Source of the DNA: Spirochaetota bacterium
Lineage (GTDB): Bacteria; Spirochaetota; Spirochaetia; Treponematales; UBA12059
Length of the DNA stretch: 64,000 nucleotides
NCBI GenBank assembly: GCA_026398615.1
Contig: JAPLSN010000041.1
Location: forward strand, 66,578 to 130,577
Direction: 5' to 3'
Part shown: one piece after another, positions 8,237 through 16,173 of the stretch
Numbering within the stretch: position 1 is the stretch's first letter
Layout: each line of letters starts with the position of its first letter
The notes under the pieces: generated by a model
The model's input: the letters and a program-made list of their open reading frames with translations, nothing else
What the model was told of the DNA's origin: nothing
Databases searched by the model: none
Made by a program: the position numbers and the translations under genes

Positions 8237-9109
8237 TTACTTCTTACGCGCTTCTTTATGGAGCCATTCGTTTTTGGCTCCCGCGACGTCTCCGAATTTG
8301 GTCAACTCCGATTTTGCCTTCTTTTTCATGAGCGCCCCGTAGCGGTCGTCGTCCACGTGGGCTACGATGCGCGCGATCGAGGATTCCCCGTCCACGAAGC
8401 GCCAGGGGTAGCAGCCTATCGTCGCCCGCTGGTTGAGGAGCAGGTCGATGTCGCCGCCCACGCACTCGGCGTGTATGAGGCCCTTGTTGAACATCTCTAT
8501 GTGCATGAGCTGGTATTTGTCTTCGGTGAAGATCTCTTCCAGTGACTTGCCGTACTTCTTCCTGAAATACGCGTCGCACTCCTTGGCTTCCCGGGGCATC
8601 CATTCCCTGATCTTCGTGTTCATGGGATGGTCGGCCGAGCCGCAATCCACGCCTATCCAGCGCAGCTTTTTCCTCTTGGCCCATTCCGCGAACTCGCGGT
8701 CCGGACCGGGGTGCTTGATCATGTAGCGGATCTCGTCGCCGGTGGGCTGGTCCCAGCCATAATGATGGAAGCCGGTATGGATGAGGAGTATATCGCCCTC
8801 CTTCACCTCTACCCGCTCCTCCACCATCCTGGAGCTGTACACGTCGTAGTCGCCGCATACGTCGGAGAGGTCGACGATCGCGCCGTCGTGCACGAGGAAG
8901 TCCATGTCCAGGCTCGCGATATCCTTGCCGGGGGTGTAGAAGTGGATCTCCCCATCCAGGTGCGTGCCGATGTGGTTCGAGTGTGTCACCACCTGGCCGT
9001 TGGCGCCGTTCGGTGCAAGGCGCTTGAAATACTGGACCTGCAAGGGGATATAGGTAGGCCACGGCGGCGTTCCCACTCCCAGCGGTATGGTCAGGTCGAT
9101 TACCTTCAT
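8237..9109 (-). CDS. cyclase-family metal-dependent hydrolase
   Basis: 290 aa member of the cyclase/kynurenine-formamidase superfamily. The metal site HxGTHxDxxxHF is visible at 46-57 (His46, His50, Asp52, His56). These enzymes are Zn or Mn amidohydrolases that open formamide, lactam or isatin-type rings. In this operon it is the best candidate for opening the hydroxylated heterocycle. ATG 9109 has GGAGG 11-7 bases upstream and overlaps the DUF1116 stop by four bases. The substrate is unknown. Confidence 0.85.
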   Translation of the reverse strand: MKVIDLTIPLGVGTPPWPTYIPLQVQYFKRLAPNGANGQVVTHSNHIGTHLDGEIHFYTPGKDIASLDMDFLVHDGAIVDLSDVCGDYDVYSSRMVEERVEVKEGDILLIHTGFHHYGWDQPTGDEIRYMIKHPGPDREFAEWAKRKKLRWIGVDCGSADHPMNTKIREWMPREAKECDAYFRKKYGKSLEEIFTEDKYQLMHIEMFNKGLIHAECVGGDIDLLLNQRATIGCYPWRFVDGESSIARIVAHVDDDRYGALMKKKAKSELTKFGDVAGAKNEWLHKEARKK

Positions 9110-10548
9110 CGTTTTCCTCCTGTGCTCGCGTATTTCTCCGCAAAGGCGACCAAGGCGTCCCTGTAGCAATTCTCGGGCGGCTTCACCAGGCCCGCGCCGA
9201 CCATGCCGACGCCGGGATCCTTGTGGGCGATGCCTGTATTGATGACCGGAAGGATCCCCTTCTCCACCACGAGCCTGAGGTCGATGGCCGTCGGCGTACC
9301 GCGGAAGTCCAGGGCGGGAATCTTGTAAGCCTCGCTTTCGGCGAGGGTGATCTCGTACATGCGCTCGGTGAACGCGATCGCGTCCGCGGGAGAGCCGCCG
9401 ACGAACTTGACGATGGCCGGGGCCGCTGCCATCGCAAAGCCACCGATGCCCGAGGTCTCGGTGATGACCGAATCGCCGATGTCGGGGGCCGCGTCCTCGG
9501 CCTTGAAGCCGGGAAGGTACAGGCCGTTGACGATGCCCGCGGGCCCGATGAACCAGCGGTCGCCGAGTCCGGAAATCTGGATACCGAAGTCGGTGCCGTT
9601 CCGCGCCATCGCGATAATGACCGTGCTGCCCTCGATGCCGCGCGCGGCGTCCACGACGGATTTGGCGGACGGCATCGTGAGGTTGAGGAAAAAGTGGTCG
9701 TTCGCGTTCATGAAGGAAAGGACCTTCGAGATCTTTTCCCTGCTCTCGTCCAGCATCACCAGATGCGGCGCCAGTTCGCGGATGATGATCGAAGTGCCCG
9801 CCCGGTTGCGGTTGTGGCCTTCGTCTCCCATCTGCAGCACCTGGGCGATTGTCGATCGCATGTCGATGGGGCCGTGGCGCTCGAGAGCCTTTGCGAGGAC
9901 CGGCGCGAGATCGGTCTCCATCCAGCGCAGTCGTTCGAGTACTTCTTCGGAGAAGGCTCCGTAGCGGAGAACCTTGCCGAGCCCCTCGTTGAGGGTCGCG
10001 TAGGCGCGGTTGCCGTAAGTCTCGTTCTCGATGATCCAGACCGGCATACGGCTGGTCATGACGCCTGCCATCGGTCCTACGGCCGCGTGGTGATGGCAGG
10101 GTTCAAAGTCGATCTTCCCCGAGGCGGCCAGCTTTTCGGCTTCCGAGCGATCCTTCGCCAGGCCCTCGTAGATGAGTCCGCCGATCACCGCTCCCCGCAT
10201 CGGGCCGCACATCCGGTCCCAGACGATCGGCGGGCCCGCATGAAGTACGAGGTTCGGCCGCATGCCTGGTACGACGTCCCGGGCCATGCCGATGCCAACA
10301 AGTACGGGCTTGCCCTTGAGGATGCGTTCGACGGCGAGCGCGTTTGCCGCTTCCACATCGATTCGCGCGTTTTTTATGCTGTCCAGCGCGGCAATCATCG
10401 CGACATCGCCGCCGGCCGGCGGGCGCCAGTCGACCTGGACCACCGGGACGCCGAGACCGGCGAGGGTCTCGCCGAAGGACTCGAGGCCGAAATTGACGAC
10501 CCGGAGTTCGGAAGAAAAAAGATCGAGCACGGGTTTCGGCGCGTTCAT
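9106..10548 (-). CDS. DUF1116 protein, AllG-like carbamoyltransferase component
   Basis: 480 aa, the full length of the DUF1116 (YlbE/YahG, AllG) family. Family blocks include HAGPPIVWDRMCGPMRGA and the His-rich CHHHAAVGPMAGVMTSRM. In E. coli, AllG is one of three proteins forming oxamate carbamoyltransferase, which converts oxalurate and phosphate to oxamate and carbamoyl phosphate. The gene overlaps fdrA by four bases (ATGA), the usual arrangement. Whether the substrate here is oxalurate or another N-carbamoyl compound cannot be told from sequence. Confidence 0.88.
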   Translation of the reverse strand: MNAPKPVLDLFSSELRVVNFGLESFGETLAGLGVPVVQVDWRPPAGGDVAMIAALDSIKNARIDVEAANALAVERILKGKPVLVGIGMARDVVPGMRPNLVLHAGPPIVWDRMCGPMRGAVIGGLIYEGLAKDRSEAEKLAASGKIDFEPCHHHAAVGPMAGVMTSRMPVWIIENETYGNRAYATLNEGLGKVLRYGAFSEEVLERLRWMETDLAPVLAKALERHGPIDMRSTIAQVLQMGDEGHNRNRAGTSIIIRELAPHLVMLDESREKISKVLSFMNANDHFFLNLTMPSAKSVVDAARGIEGSTVIIAMARNGTDFGIQISGLGDRWFIGPAGIVNGLYLPGFKAEDAAPDIGDSVITETSGIGGFAMAAAPAIVKFVGGSPADAIAFTERMYEITLAESEAYKIPALDFRGTPTAIDLRLVVEKGILPVINTGIAHKDPGVGMVGAGLVKPPENCYRDALVAFAEKYASTGGKR

Positions 10549-12122
10549 TTCGCGATCACCTTTTCCATGATCTTGACGGCCAGCATGGATGCCTGGTAGT
10601 TGGAGGGCATGACGACGACTCCCGCCGCTTCAAGCTCCGCCTTTTGCTTTTCGAAACCCTGGAAATCGCCGGAGGTGCCGGTGATCGATGCTACTACGGC
10701 GAGATAGCCGCCGCGCTTGGCGGCCGCGGCCCTGGCCCCGACGAGCGAGGGGACGAGCGCCCCGGCCGGATCGGCATGCGAACCATATCCGAGCACTACA
10801 TCGACGAGCATCACCGCTATCTCGGCGTCGTTCCGTTCGGCGTCGATCCGCTCGGTGCGCGTGCTGGGGTCGATCATGGGATGCGGGCGACCGACGGTGA
10901 AGGCATCGTCCCCGAGGTCCACGACCGTGTGCCCTGTCGACTTCATCGGGTCGCGCGGCACGAAAGCCGGGTCGGTCTGGTTGTTCGAATAGACTGCACC
11001 TGTCAATCCGTGCAGGAGGATCCAGGCCTCGTCGGCGAGGGTGCCGCCGGTGAAGTAGCCGCGTATCCATTTCTGGCCGGGCGCCATACGGGAGGTTTCC
11101 CGCGCGATCAGGGCATGGATCTCCGCGTCGCTCAGGTCGAAAGTTCGCTTTTCATACCGTTCTTTACGCGCGAGTGCGGCTGCCATGCGGGCAGCTTCCT
11201 CCAGGTTCGTCGCCCAGCGTATCGTTCCTTCCGGATTCTTCGAGGCGTCTGCCGCAAGTCCGATGAAGTGGACGACCGCGGGCTTCCCCGCCGCCTTGAG
11301 CGCCGCGACGACCTTGTCCGCGACAACCGGGGCGGGCGGCTTGGAGATGACGAGGATCGTATCGGTGGCGGGATCGGCAGCCAGAGCTTCGATCCCGGTC
11401 AGCATCGTCAGGCCTCCGACCTTCTCGTTCTTGAGGTCGCGGCCGCCAGTGCCGATTCCCTGGCTCACACCCGCGCCGAAGCGGTCGATGAGGCAGGTTA
11501 CTTCCTGAAGGCCCGTACCCGAGGCGGCGACGACGCCCACCGTTCCGCGGCGCACCACGTTCGCGAAGCAGAGCGGGATGCCGTTGATTAAGGCCGTTCC
11601 GCAGTCGGGCCCCATGACGAGGAGTCCCTTGGAACGGGCGTAGGTTTTCAGGGCGATCTCGTCTTCCAGCGAAACGTTGTCGGAAAAGAGCATGACATGC
11701 AAGCCCTTTTCCAACGCCTTTCGCGCCTCGCGGGCGGCATAGGCGCCCGGGAGGGAAATCACCGCGACATTCGCGCCTTCGATCCGCTCGAGCGCTCCGC
11801 TCAGGTCGCGCGGATTCGCCGCTTTCCCGCCGCTTCCCGATCGGGGTGCGGCCTTGCGCGCAAGGAGGGCTTCCGCGGCCTTCGCGGCCGTCTCCAGCCC
11901 CCCGACCGTGGCACAATCGATCGCTATAATGAGATCATTCGCCCCGGCCCCCGCAAAATCGGCGACGGGATATCCCGAATCGGAGAGAAGCCCCAGGTTC
12001 ATCGGCGTGCCCATCGCTACGTTCGCGTCGACGACTTCGGGTCGACCCGTAAGCTCCTTGCTCATGAGCATCAAGAAGACGGAATCAAAGTACGAGTCTT
12101 TCCTGACGAGAACTTTCTTCAA
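10545..12122 (-). CDS. fdrA: FdrA (AllF-like) acyl-CoA-synthetase-fold protein
   Basis: First gene of the operon, 525 aa. It has the succinyl-CoA-ligase-like architecture of FdrA, with the block LLVMGPDCGTALINGIPLCF and the CoA-ligase-like GTVGVVAASGTGLQEV. E. coli FdrA (AllF) is part of the oxamate carbamoyltransferase. I place the start at TTG 12122, giving KKVLVRKDSYF at the N-terminus as in homologues. GGGAGG lies seven bases before it, and any start further upstream would fall in the promoter. No carbamate kinase, which would turn carbamoyl phosphate into ATP, is in the window. Confidence 0.88.
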   Translation of the reverse strand: MKKVLVRKDSYFDSVFLMLMSKELTGRPEVVDANVAMGTPMNLGLLSDSGYPVADFAGAGANDLIIAIDCATVGGLETAAKAAEALLARKAAPRSGSGGKAANPRDLSGALERIEGANVAVISLPGAYAAREARKALEKGLHVMLFSDNVSLEDEIALKTYARSKGLLVMGPDCGTALINGIPLCFANVVRRGTVGVVAASGTGLQEVTCLIDRFGAGVSQGIGTGGRDLKNEKVGGLTMLTGIEALAADPATDTILVISKPPAPVVADKVVAALKAAGKPAVVHFIGLAADASKNPEGTIRWATNLEEAARMAAALARKERYEKRTFDLSDAEIHALIARETSRMAPGQKWIRGYFTGGTLADEAWILLHGLTGAVYSNNQTDPAFVPRDPMKSTGHTVVDLGDDAFTVGRPHPMIDPSTRTERIDAERNDAEIAVMLVDVVLGYGSHADPAGALVPSLVGARAAAAKRGGYLAVVASITGTSGDFQGFEKQKAELEAAGVVVMPSNYQASMLAVKIMEKVIAK

Positions 12123-12153
12123 GGGAGAACCTCCCGGGAAATGTCGATTCGCA

Positions 12154-12181
12154 ATCATATACCAGATTGTATACAAGTCAA
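12154..12181 (-). promoter_or_regulatory. promoter of the fdrA-xdh operon
   Basis: TTGACT (12181-12176) and TATGAT (12159-12154) are separated by 16 bases; each matches the vegetative consensus at 5 of 6 positions. The start codon follows about 31 bases after the -10 box, with a ribosome site between. Confidence 0.8.
12167..12176. promoter_or_regulatory. candidate GntR/FCD operator TTGTATACAA
   Basis: A perfect 10-bp palindrome lies between the -35 and -10 boxes, touching the -35. A repressor bound here would block RNA polymerase. Its size and TNGTNNNACNA form fit FCD-type GntR operators, and the only such regulator in view is the operon's own at 5267-5935. Confidence 0.7.
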
Positions 12182-12307
12182 GCTAAAACCGACTTCTTCA
12201 TGCAAAAATGCTAAGTCAATACTGAGCAAGACAATAATAATTCTAACGAGCCCCTCACCCCTCAGCGTGGGAGGAAAGGCGTGGATATTTTTAACAAAGG
12301 AAAGGGG

Positions 12308-14122
12308 TCAGCGCGCCTCGTCCTCGTTGGTGCGCAGGACCGCGAGGAACGCATCCTGGGAAAGCTCGACGTTGCCGACCATCTTCATCCGCTTCTTTCC
12401 CTCTTTCTGCTTTTCGAGGAGCTTGCGCTTGCGGGTGATGTCGCCGCCATAGCACTTCGCGAGCACGTCCTTGCGGACCGGATTCACCGTTTCGCGCGCT
12501 ATCACGTGACTCCCGATCGATCCCTGGATCGCGATCTTGAACTGCTGCCGGGGTATCGCGCCCTGGAGGCGTTCGCAGACCTTGCGCGCCCGTTCGTAAG
12601 CTCCCGGCTTGTGGACGAGCATCGACAGGGCGTCCACGGGTTCTCCGTTGATGAGGAAATCGAGCTTGGCGAGTTCCGCCGGGCGGTACCCGATGACTTC
12701 GTAGTCGAAACTCGCGTAGCCGCGGCTCGTGCTCTTGAGCCGGTCGTAGAAATCGAAGAGGACTTCGGCGAGCGGCATCTCGAAAACCATCTCCACGCGT
12801 TTTTCGTCGAGGTGGATGAACGAGGTCTGGACGCCGCGCTTGCCGACGCAGAGCGAGATGAGGTTCCCGACATAGCCGACCGGCGTGATGACCTGGGCCT
12901 TGATGTAGGGCTCCTCCGCCGCGTCGATGCGCGAAGGATCGGGATACTCGGAAGGATTGTCGATGAAGACGCTGTCGCCGTTGAGGAGGCGCAAGCGGTA
13001 CCGTACGCTCGGTGCGGTCAAGATGACGGTCTGGTTGAACTCCCGTTCCAGGCGCTCCTGGACGACTTCCAGGTGGAGTAGACCGAGGAAACCGCAGCGG
13101 AATCCGAAACCGAGCGCCAGGGAGTTGTCCTTGTCGTAGATGAGGGATGCATCATTGAGCTTGAGCTTTTCGAGGCCCGTCTTGAGTTCCTCGTAGTCTG
13201 ACGAATCCATGGGATAGATCGAGCTGAAAACGACCGGCTTGACCTCCTTGAAACCGGGAAGCGGCTCCTTGCAGGGTGAGGCGGCGTCCGTGATGGTATC
13301 GCCGACCCTGACGTCGGAAACCGTCTTGATGCCGGCGAGTATGTAGCCGACCTCGCCGGCGGACAGGCGGTCCGTCTTGGCCAACTCGATCTTGAACAGG
13401 CCGGTTTCCTCGATCTCGTACGTCGTGTCGCAGGACATCAACCTGATCCTCTGCCCCACTTCGAGGGAGCCGGACATGAGGCGGATGTGGACGACGACAC
13501 CGCGGTAGGGATCGTAGTGCGAATCGAAGATGAGCGCCTGAGTGGGTTCGTCGGGTTTTCCAGCGGGCGCGGGGATGCGCTCGACGATAGCTTCGAACAA
13601 TTCGTCGATGCCGATGCCCATCTTCGCGGACACGGCCAGCGCCGTGGAACCGTCCAGGCCGAGGTCCTGGTCGATCTGGCGTCGCGTATCCTCGACGTCG
13701 GCCGCCGGCATGTCGATCTTGTTGATGACGGGGATGATCTCCAGGTCATGCTCGATCGCCATGTACATGTTGGAGAGGGTCTGGGCTTCGACTCCCTGGG
13801 AAGCGTCGATCACGAGAAGGGCGCCCTCGCAGGAGTAGATCGCGCGCGACACCTCGTAGGAAAAATCCACGTGTCCCGGCGTATCGACGAGGTTGAGCGT
13901 ATAATCGTGCCCGTCCTTCGCGTGGTACGGGAGGGTCACCGCCTGGCTCTTGATCGTGATGCCCCGTTCCCGTTCAATGTCCATGTTGTCGAGCATCTGG
14001 TTCTGGAGCTTGCGATTGTCGATGATCCTCGCCTTCTCGATGAAGCGGTCGGCCAGGGTGGACTTGCCGTGATCGATATGGGCGATGATGCAGAAATTTC
14101 GGATGAATGCGGGATCGTGCAT
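12308..14122 (-). CDS. lepA: elongation factor 4 (LepA)
   Basis: Ribosomal back-translocating GTPase, 604 aa from the chosen start (E. coli 599). G1 is AHIDHGKST, the switch region contains RERGITIK, G3 is DTPGH and G4 is NKID. The LepA-specific C-terminal domain ends with the basic KRKLLEKQKEGKKRMK segment. I chose ATG 14122 because TTG 14158 is itself part of the -35 box of a promoter whose -10 ends seven bases before this ATG. The mRNA would be leaderless. Upstream neighbours are divergent. Confidence 0.97.
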   Translation of the reverse strand: MHDPAFIRNFCIIAHIDHGKSTLADRFIEKARIIDNRKLQNQMLDNMDIERERGITIKSQAVTLPYHAKDGHDYTLNLVDTPGHVDFSYEVSRAIYSCEGALLVIDASQGVEAQTLSNMYMAIEHDLEIIPVINKIDMPAADVEDTRRQIDQDLGLDGSTALAVSAKMGIGIDELFEAIVERIPAPAGKPDEPTQALIFDSHYDPYRGVVVHIRLMSGSLEVGQRIRLMSCDTTYEIEETGLFKIELAKTDRLSAGEVGYILAGIKTVSDVRVGDTITDAASPCKEPLPGFKEVKPVVFSSIYPMDSSDYEELKTGLEKLKLNDASLIYDKDNSLALGFGFRCGFLGLLHLEVVQERLEREFNQTVILTAPSVRYRLRLLNGDSVFIDNPSEYPDPSRIDAAEEPYIKAQVITPVGYVGNLISLCVGKRGVQTSFIHLDEKRVEMVFEMPLAEVLFDFYDRLKSTSRGYASFDYEVIGYRPAELAKLDFLINGEPVDALSMLVHKPGAYERARKVCERLQGAIPRQQFKIAIQGSIGSHVIARETVNPVRKDVLAKCYGGDITRKRKLLEKQKEGKKRMKMVGNVELSQDAFLAVLRTNEDEAR

Positions 14123-14129
14123 GGAGCGC

Positions 14130-14158
14130 ACTTTACCTGAAAACAGGTCGAATTTCAA
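14130..14158 (-). promoter_or_regulatory. lepA promoter, leaderless type
   Basis: TTGAAA (14158-14153), 17 bases, TAAAGT (14135-14130), then seven bases to the ATG. Transcription should start at or next to the start codon; there is no ribosome-binding site at a usable distance. Confidence 0.6.
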
Positions 14159-14290
14159 CCGACCTTCGGATGGGGAAAGTTCCGATCCGCCGGTTCGCGC
14201 GCTTTGCCCGTCCGACCTGATTCTTTTCCCCTGCTTTCATTTTCCCGAAACCATGATATTCAGTACATTTGACGTACTTTGGAGGATGAA

Positions 14291-14590
14291 ATGCTCGAAA
14301 GCCTTGAATATACCCAAGTCGACGGCGAGAAGGTTGACCACGATGTCGTCATCTACGCACTTTCCACCTGCGGCTTCTGCAAGCGCGCCATGGCCTTTCT
14401 CGACGCGAACACGATCCGTTATCGGTATGTCTACCTCGACAGGATACCGATCGAGGCAAAAAACGAAGCCAAGCGTACGCTCAAGGAGCGACATGGCATG
14501 GATGTCGCCTTTCCCTTCGCCGTGATCGATGGAACGAAAAACCTGGTCGGATTCATCGAGCCGGACTGGAAGTCCACGCTCGGACTCTGA
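14291..14590 (+). CDS. glutaredoxin-like protein
   Basis: 99 aa thioredoxin-fold protein. STCGFCKRAMAFL at 25-37 carries the redox pair C27 and C30; the cis-Pro region is VAFPFAVIDG. ATG 14291 has GGAGG at 14281-14285. The gene is followed after eight bases by the ferredoxin-thioredoxin reductase catalytic chain, so it is likely the disulfide protein that this reductase reduces. Similar Grx/FTR pairs occur in anaerobes lacking glutathione; no glutathione gene is in view. Confidence 0.9.
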   Translation: MLESLEYTQVDGEKVDHDVVIYALSTCGFCKRAMAFLDANTIRYRYVYLDRIPIEAKNEAKRTLKERHGMDVAFPFAVIDGTKNLVGFIEPDWKSTLGL

Positions 14591-14598
14591 GGAACGCC

Positions 14599-14931
14599 AT
14601 GCCTGAACGGGAAAAGACCGTCGAGGACACGGCAACCTTTGCCGGGATGGTGGCCGCCAAGCAGGGCTGGGTCGTCAATCCCGACGCCGGCTTCACCGCG
14701 CTCCTCGTCGAGGGCCTGACCGTCAACTGGAACCGCTACGGATATTTTCTCTGCCCGTGCCGCGACTCCGATGGCAGCCGTGAATCCGATTCGAAGCTGA
14801 TCTGCCCCTGCTATTACGCGCGAGCGGACATGGAAGAACACGGCCACTGTTACTGTGCCCTGTACCTTTCCCCCTCGTTCGCCGATTCAGGCGGCAAAGC
14901 GACGGGCATACCCGACCGTCGCTTTGCCTGA
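14599..14931 (+). CDS. ferredoxin-thioredoxin reductase catalytic (beta) chain
   Basis: 110 aa. The ordered motifs CPC, CPC and CYC (FLCPCR, LICPCYY, HGHCYC) provide the 4Fe-4S ligands and the active-site disulfide of FTR. It would reduce a thiol-disulfide protein with electrons from ferredoxin. There is no variable (alpha) chain nearby, as expected outside photosynthetic organisms. The last twelve codons are embedded in a 13-bp perfect stem-loop (14893-14928). Start ATG follows GAGGAACGCC. Confidence 0.93.
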   Translation: MPEREKTVEDTATFAGMVAAKQGWVVNPDAGFTALLVEGLTVNWNRYGYFLCPCRDSDGSRESDSKLICPCYYARADMEEHGHCYCALYLSPSFADSGGKATGIPDRRFA

Positions 14932-14940
14932 GGCTCAGGC
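14893..14940 (+). repeat. 13-bp perfect hairpin and 15-base palindrome at the FTR gene end
   Basis: GGCAAAGCGACGG (14893-14905) pairs perfectly with CCGTCGCTTTGCC (14916-14928) around a 10-base loop, inside the coding sequence and ending one base before the TGA. GCCTGAG-G-CTCAGGC (14926-14940) follows at once. No U-tract follows, so a simple intrinsic terminator is not supported; it may be an mRNA 3'-end stabiliser or a pause site. Confidence 0.6.
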
Positions 14941-14971
14941 GGATTCCCGGTTCTTCCGCACGGGGGCGGGC

Positions 14972-15000
14972 TTGCCGGCCGGGCCACCCCCCGGTATGAT
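14972..15000 (+). promoter_or_regulatory. promoter of the cysteine desulfurase-thiI operon, leaderless type
   Basis: TTGCCG (14972-14977), 17 bases, TATGAT (14995-15000), then eight bases to ATG 15009. The intervening CCTTCCGC has no ribosome-site character. Confidence 0.6.
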
Positions 15001-15008
15001 CCTTCCGC

Positions 15009-16154
15009 ATGCCGAACATCTACCTCGACTGGGCGAGTACCGCCCCCCCTCATATCGATATACTCGAAACGGCGCTTCGCGCAGCCGCGGCCGATCCCGC
15101 GAATCCGTCCAGCATCCACGCCGGGGGCAAGTCCGCCCGTGCCGTCTTCGAAAAAGCCAGGGACGGCCTTGCGGCCTGCCTGGGAACCGAACCATGCAAA
15201 GTTTTTTTCACTTCAGGCGGCTCCGAAGCCGACGCGATCCCAATCCTGGCGCTCCTTCGCAGGCGCCGGGCCGGATCCATCGTGCTTTCCGCCATCGAGC
15301 ATCCGGCGGCGTTCGAACAGGCCCTGGTCCTTGAACGCTTCGGGTGGAAGGTCAGGATCGTAAAGCCGGGCCCGAACGGCATCCTCGATCCCGGCGCATT
15401 GGTCCAGGCGGTCGAACAGGATACTGAACTCGTGATCTGCATGGCGGTCAACAACGAAACCGGCGCGATCCAGCCGGTAGCCCGGCTGGCCGAAGCCCTT
15501 TCCGGCATTGCGGGGAAACGGCCGAGACTGGTCTGCGACGCGGTGCAGGCACTCGGCAAGATCCCCTTCGATCCGGAGCGCCTGGGAGTCGATTGCGCGT
15601 CCTTCAGCGCGCACAAGATCGGCGGTCCGCGCGGCATCGGGGCACTCTATTCAAGGACGCCGATCGAATCGCTCATGGTCGGAGGAGGCCAGGAACGGGG
15701 CGTCAGGCCGGGGACGGAGAACCTCCAGGGTGCGGTCGGATTCGCCCTGGCCTCGGCACGTTCGGTCAACGGCCTGGAGGAATCGCGCCTTCGCGCACGG
15801 GATCTCATGGAGCGGCTCCTCGTCGGGATCCGCTCCATTTCCGGCGCGCTCGCGATGCCGCCGTCCAGGTCACCTTGCGACGACCGTTTCAGTCCATGGC
15901 TGGCCAGCCTGTCCTTTCCGGGCCTGGCCGCGGAGACGACGGTGCGCCTAATGTCCGATTCAGGCTATTTCCTGTCCGCCGGATCTGCCTGCTCCTCGGG
16001 GAAAAAAGAACGGCGCGTGCTCGACGCCATGGGCATCCCCGAAGAGCTCTCCCTGGCTTCCGTTCGCGTATCGATAGGCCCGGCGACGACGACCGACGAG
16101 ATCGACGGCGCCCTCGCCGCATTCGACGAGATCTATCACCGCTATAAAACCTGA
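15009..16154 (+). CDS. cysteine desulfurase (NifS/IscS family)
   Basis: PLP enzyme of 381 aa that moves sulfur from cysteine to an acceptor. The PLP lysine is in SFSAHKIGGPRG, and the sulfur-carrying Cys is in the flexible loop SAGSACSSGKKERR. NNETGAIQP is also conserved. It lies directly upstream of thiI (19-base gap), the arrangement used in Firmicutes for a dedicated sulfur donor (NifZ) to ThiI in 4-thiouridine formation. It could also feed Fe-S assembly; no Suf or Isc scaffold is in the window. Confidence 0.95.
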   Translation: MPNIYLDWASTAPPHIDILETALRAAAADPANPSSIHAGGKSARAVFEKARDGLAACLGTEPCKVFFTSGGSEADAIPILALLRRRRAGSIVLSAIEHPAAFEQALVLERFGWKVRIVKPGPNGILDPGALVQAVEQDTELVICMAVNNETGAIQPVARLAEALSGIAGKRPRLVCDAVQALGKIPFDPERLGVDCASFSAHKIGGPRGIGALYSRTPIESLMVGGGQERGVRPGTENLQGAVGFALASARSVNGLEESRLRARDLMERLLVGIRSISGALAMPPSRSPCDDRFSPWLASLSFPGLAAETTVRLMSDSGYFLSAGSACSSGKKERRVLDAMGIPEELSLASVRVSIGPATTTDEIDGALAAFDEIYHRYKT

Positions 16155-16173
16155 TTCCCCGAGGCTGCGACCC

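Noticed and set aside
14122-14158. upstream TTG start for lepA adding 12 residues
   Set aside because: The TTG is the -35 box of the promoter that places transcription start at ATG 14122; the extra residues are not conserved in LepA.
14893-14928. intrinsic terminator after the FTR gene
   Set aside because: The stem is strong but lies in coding sequence and no U-tract follows.
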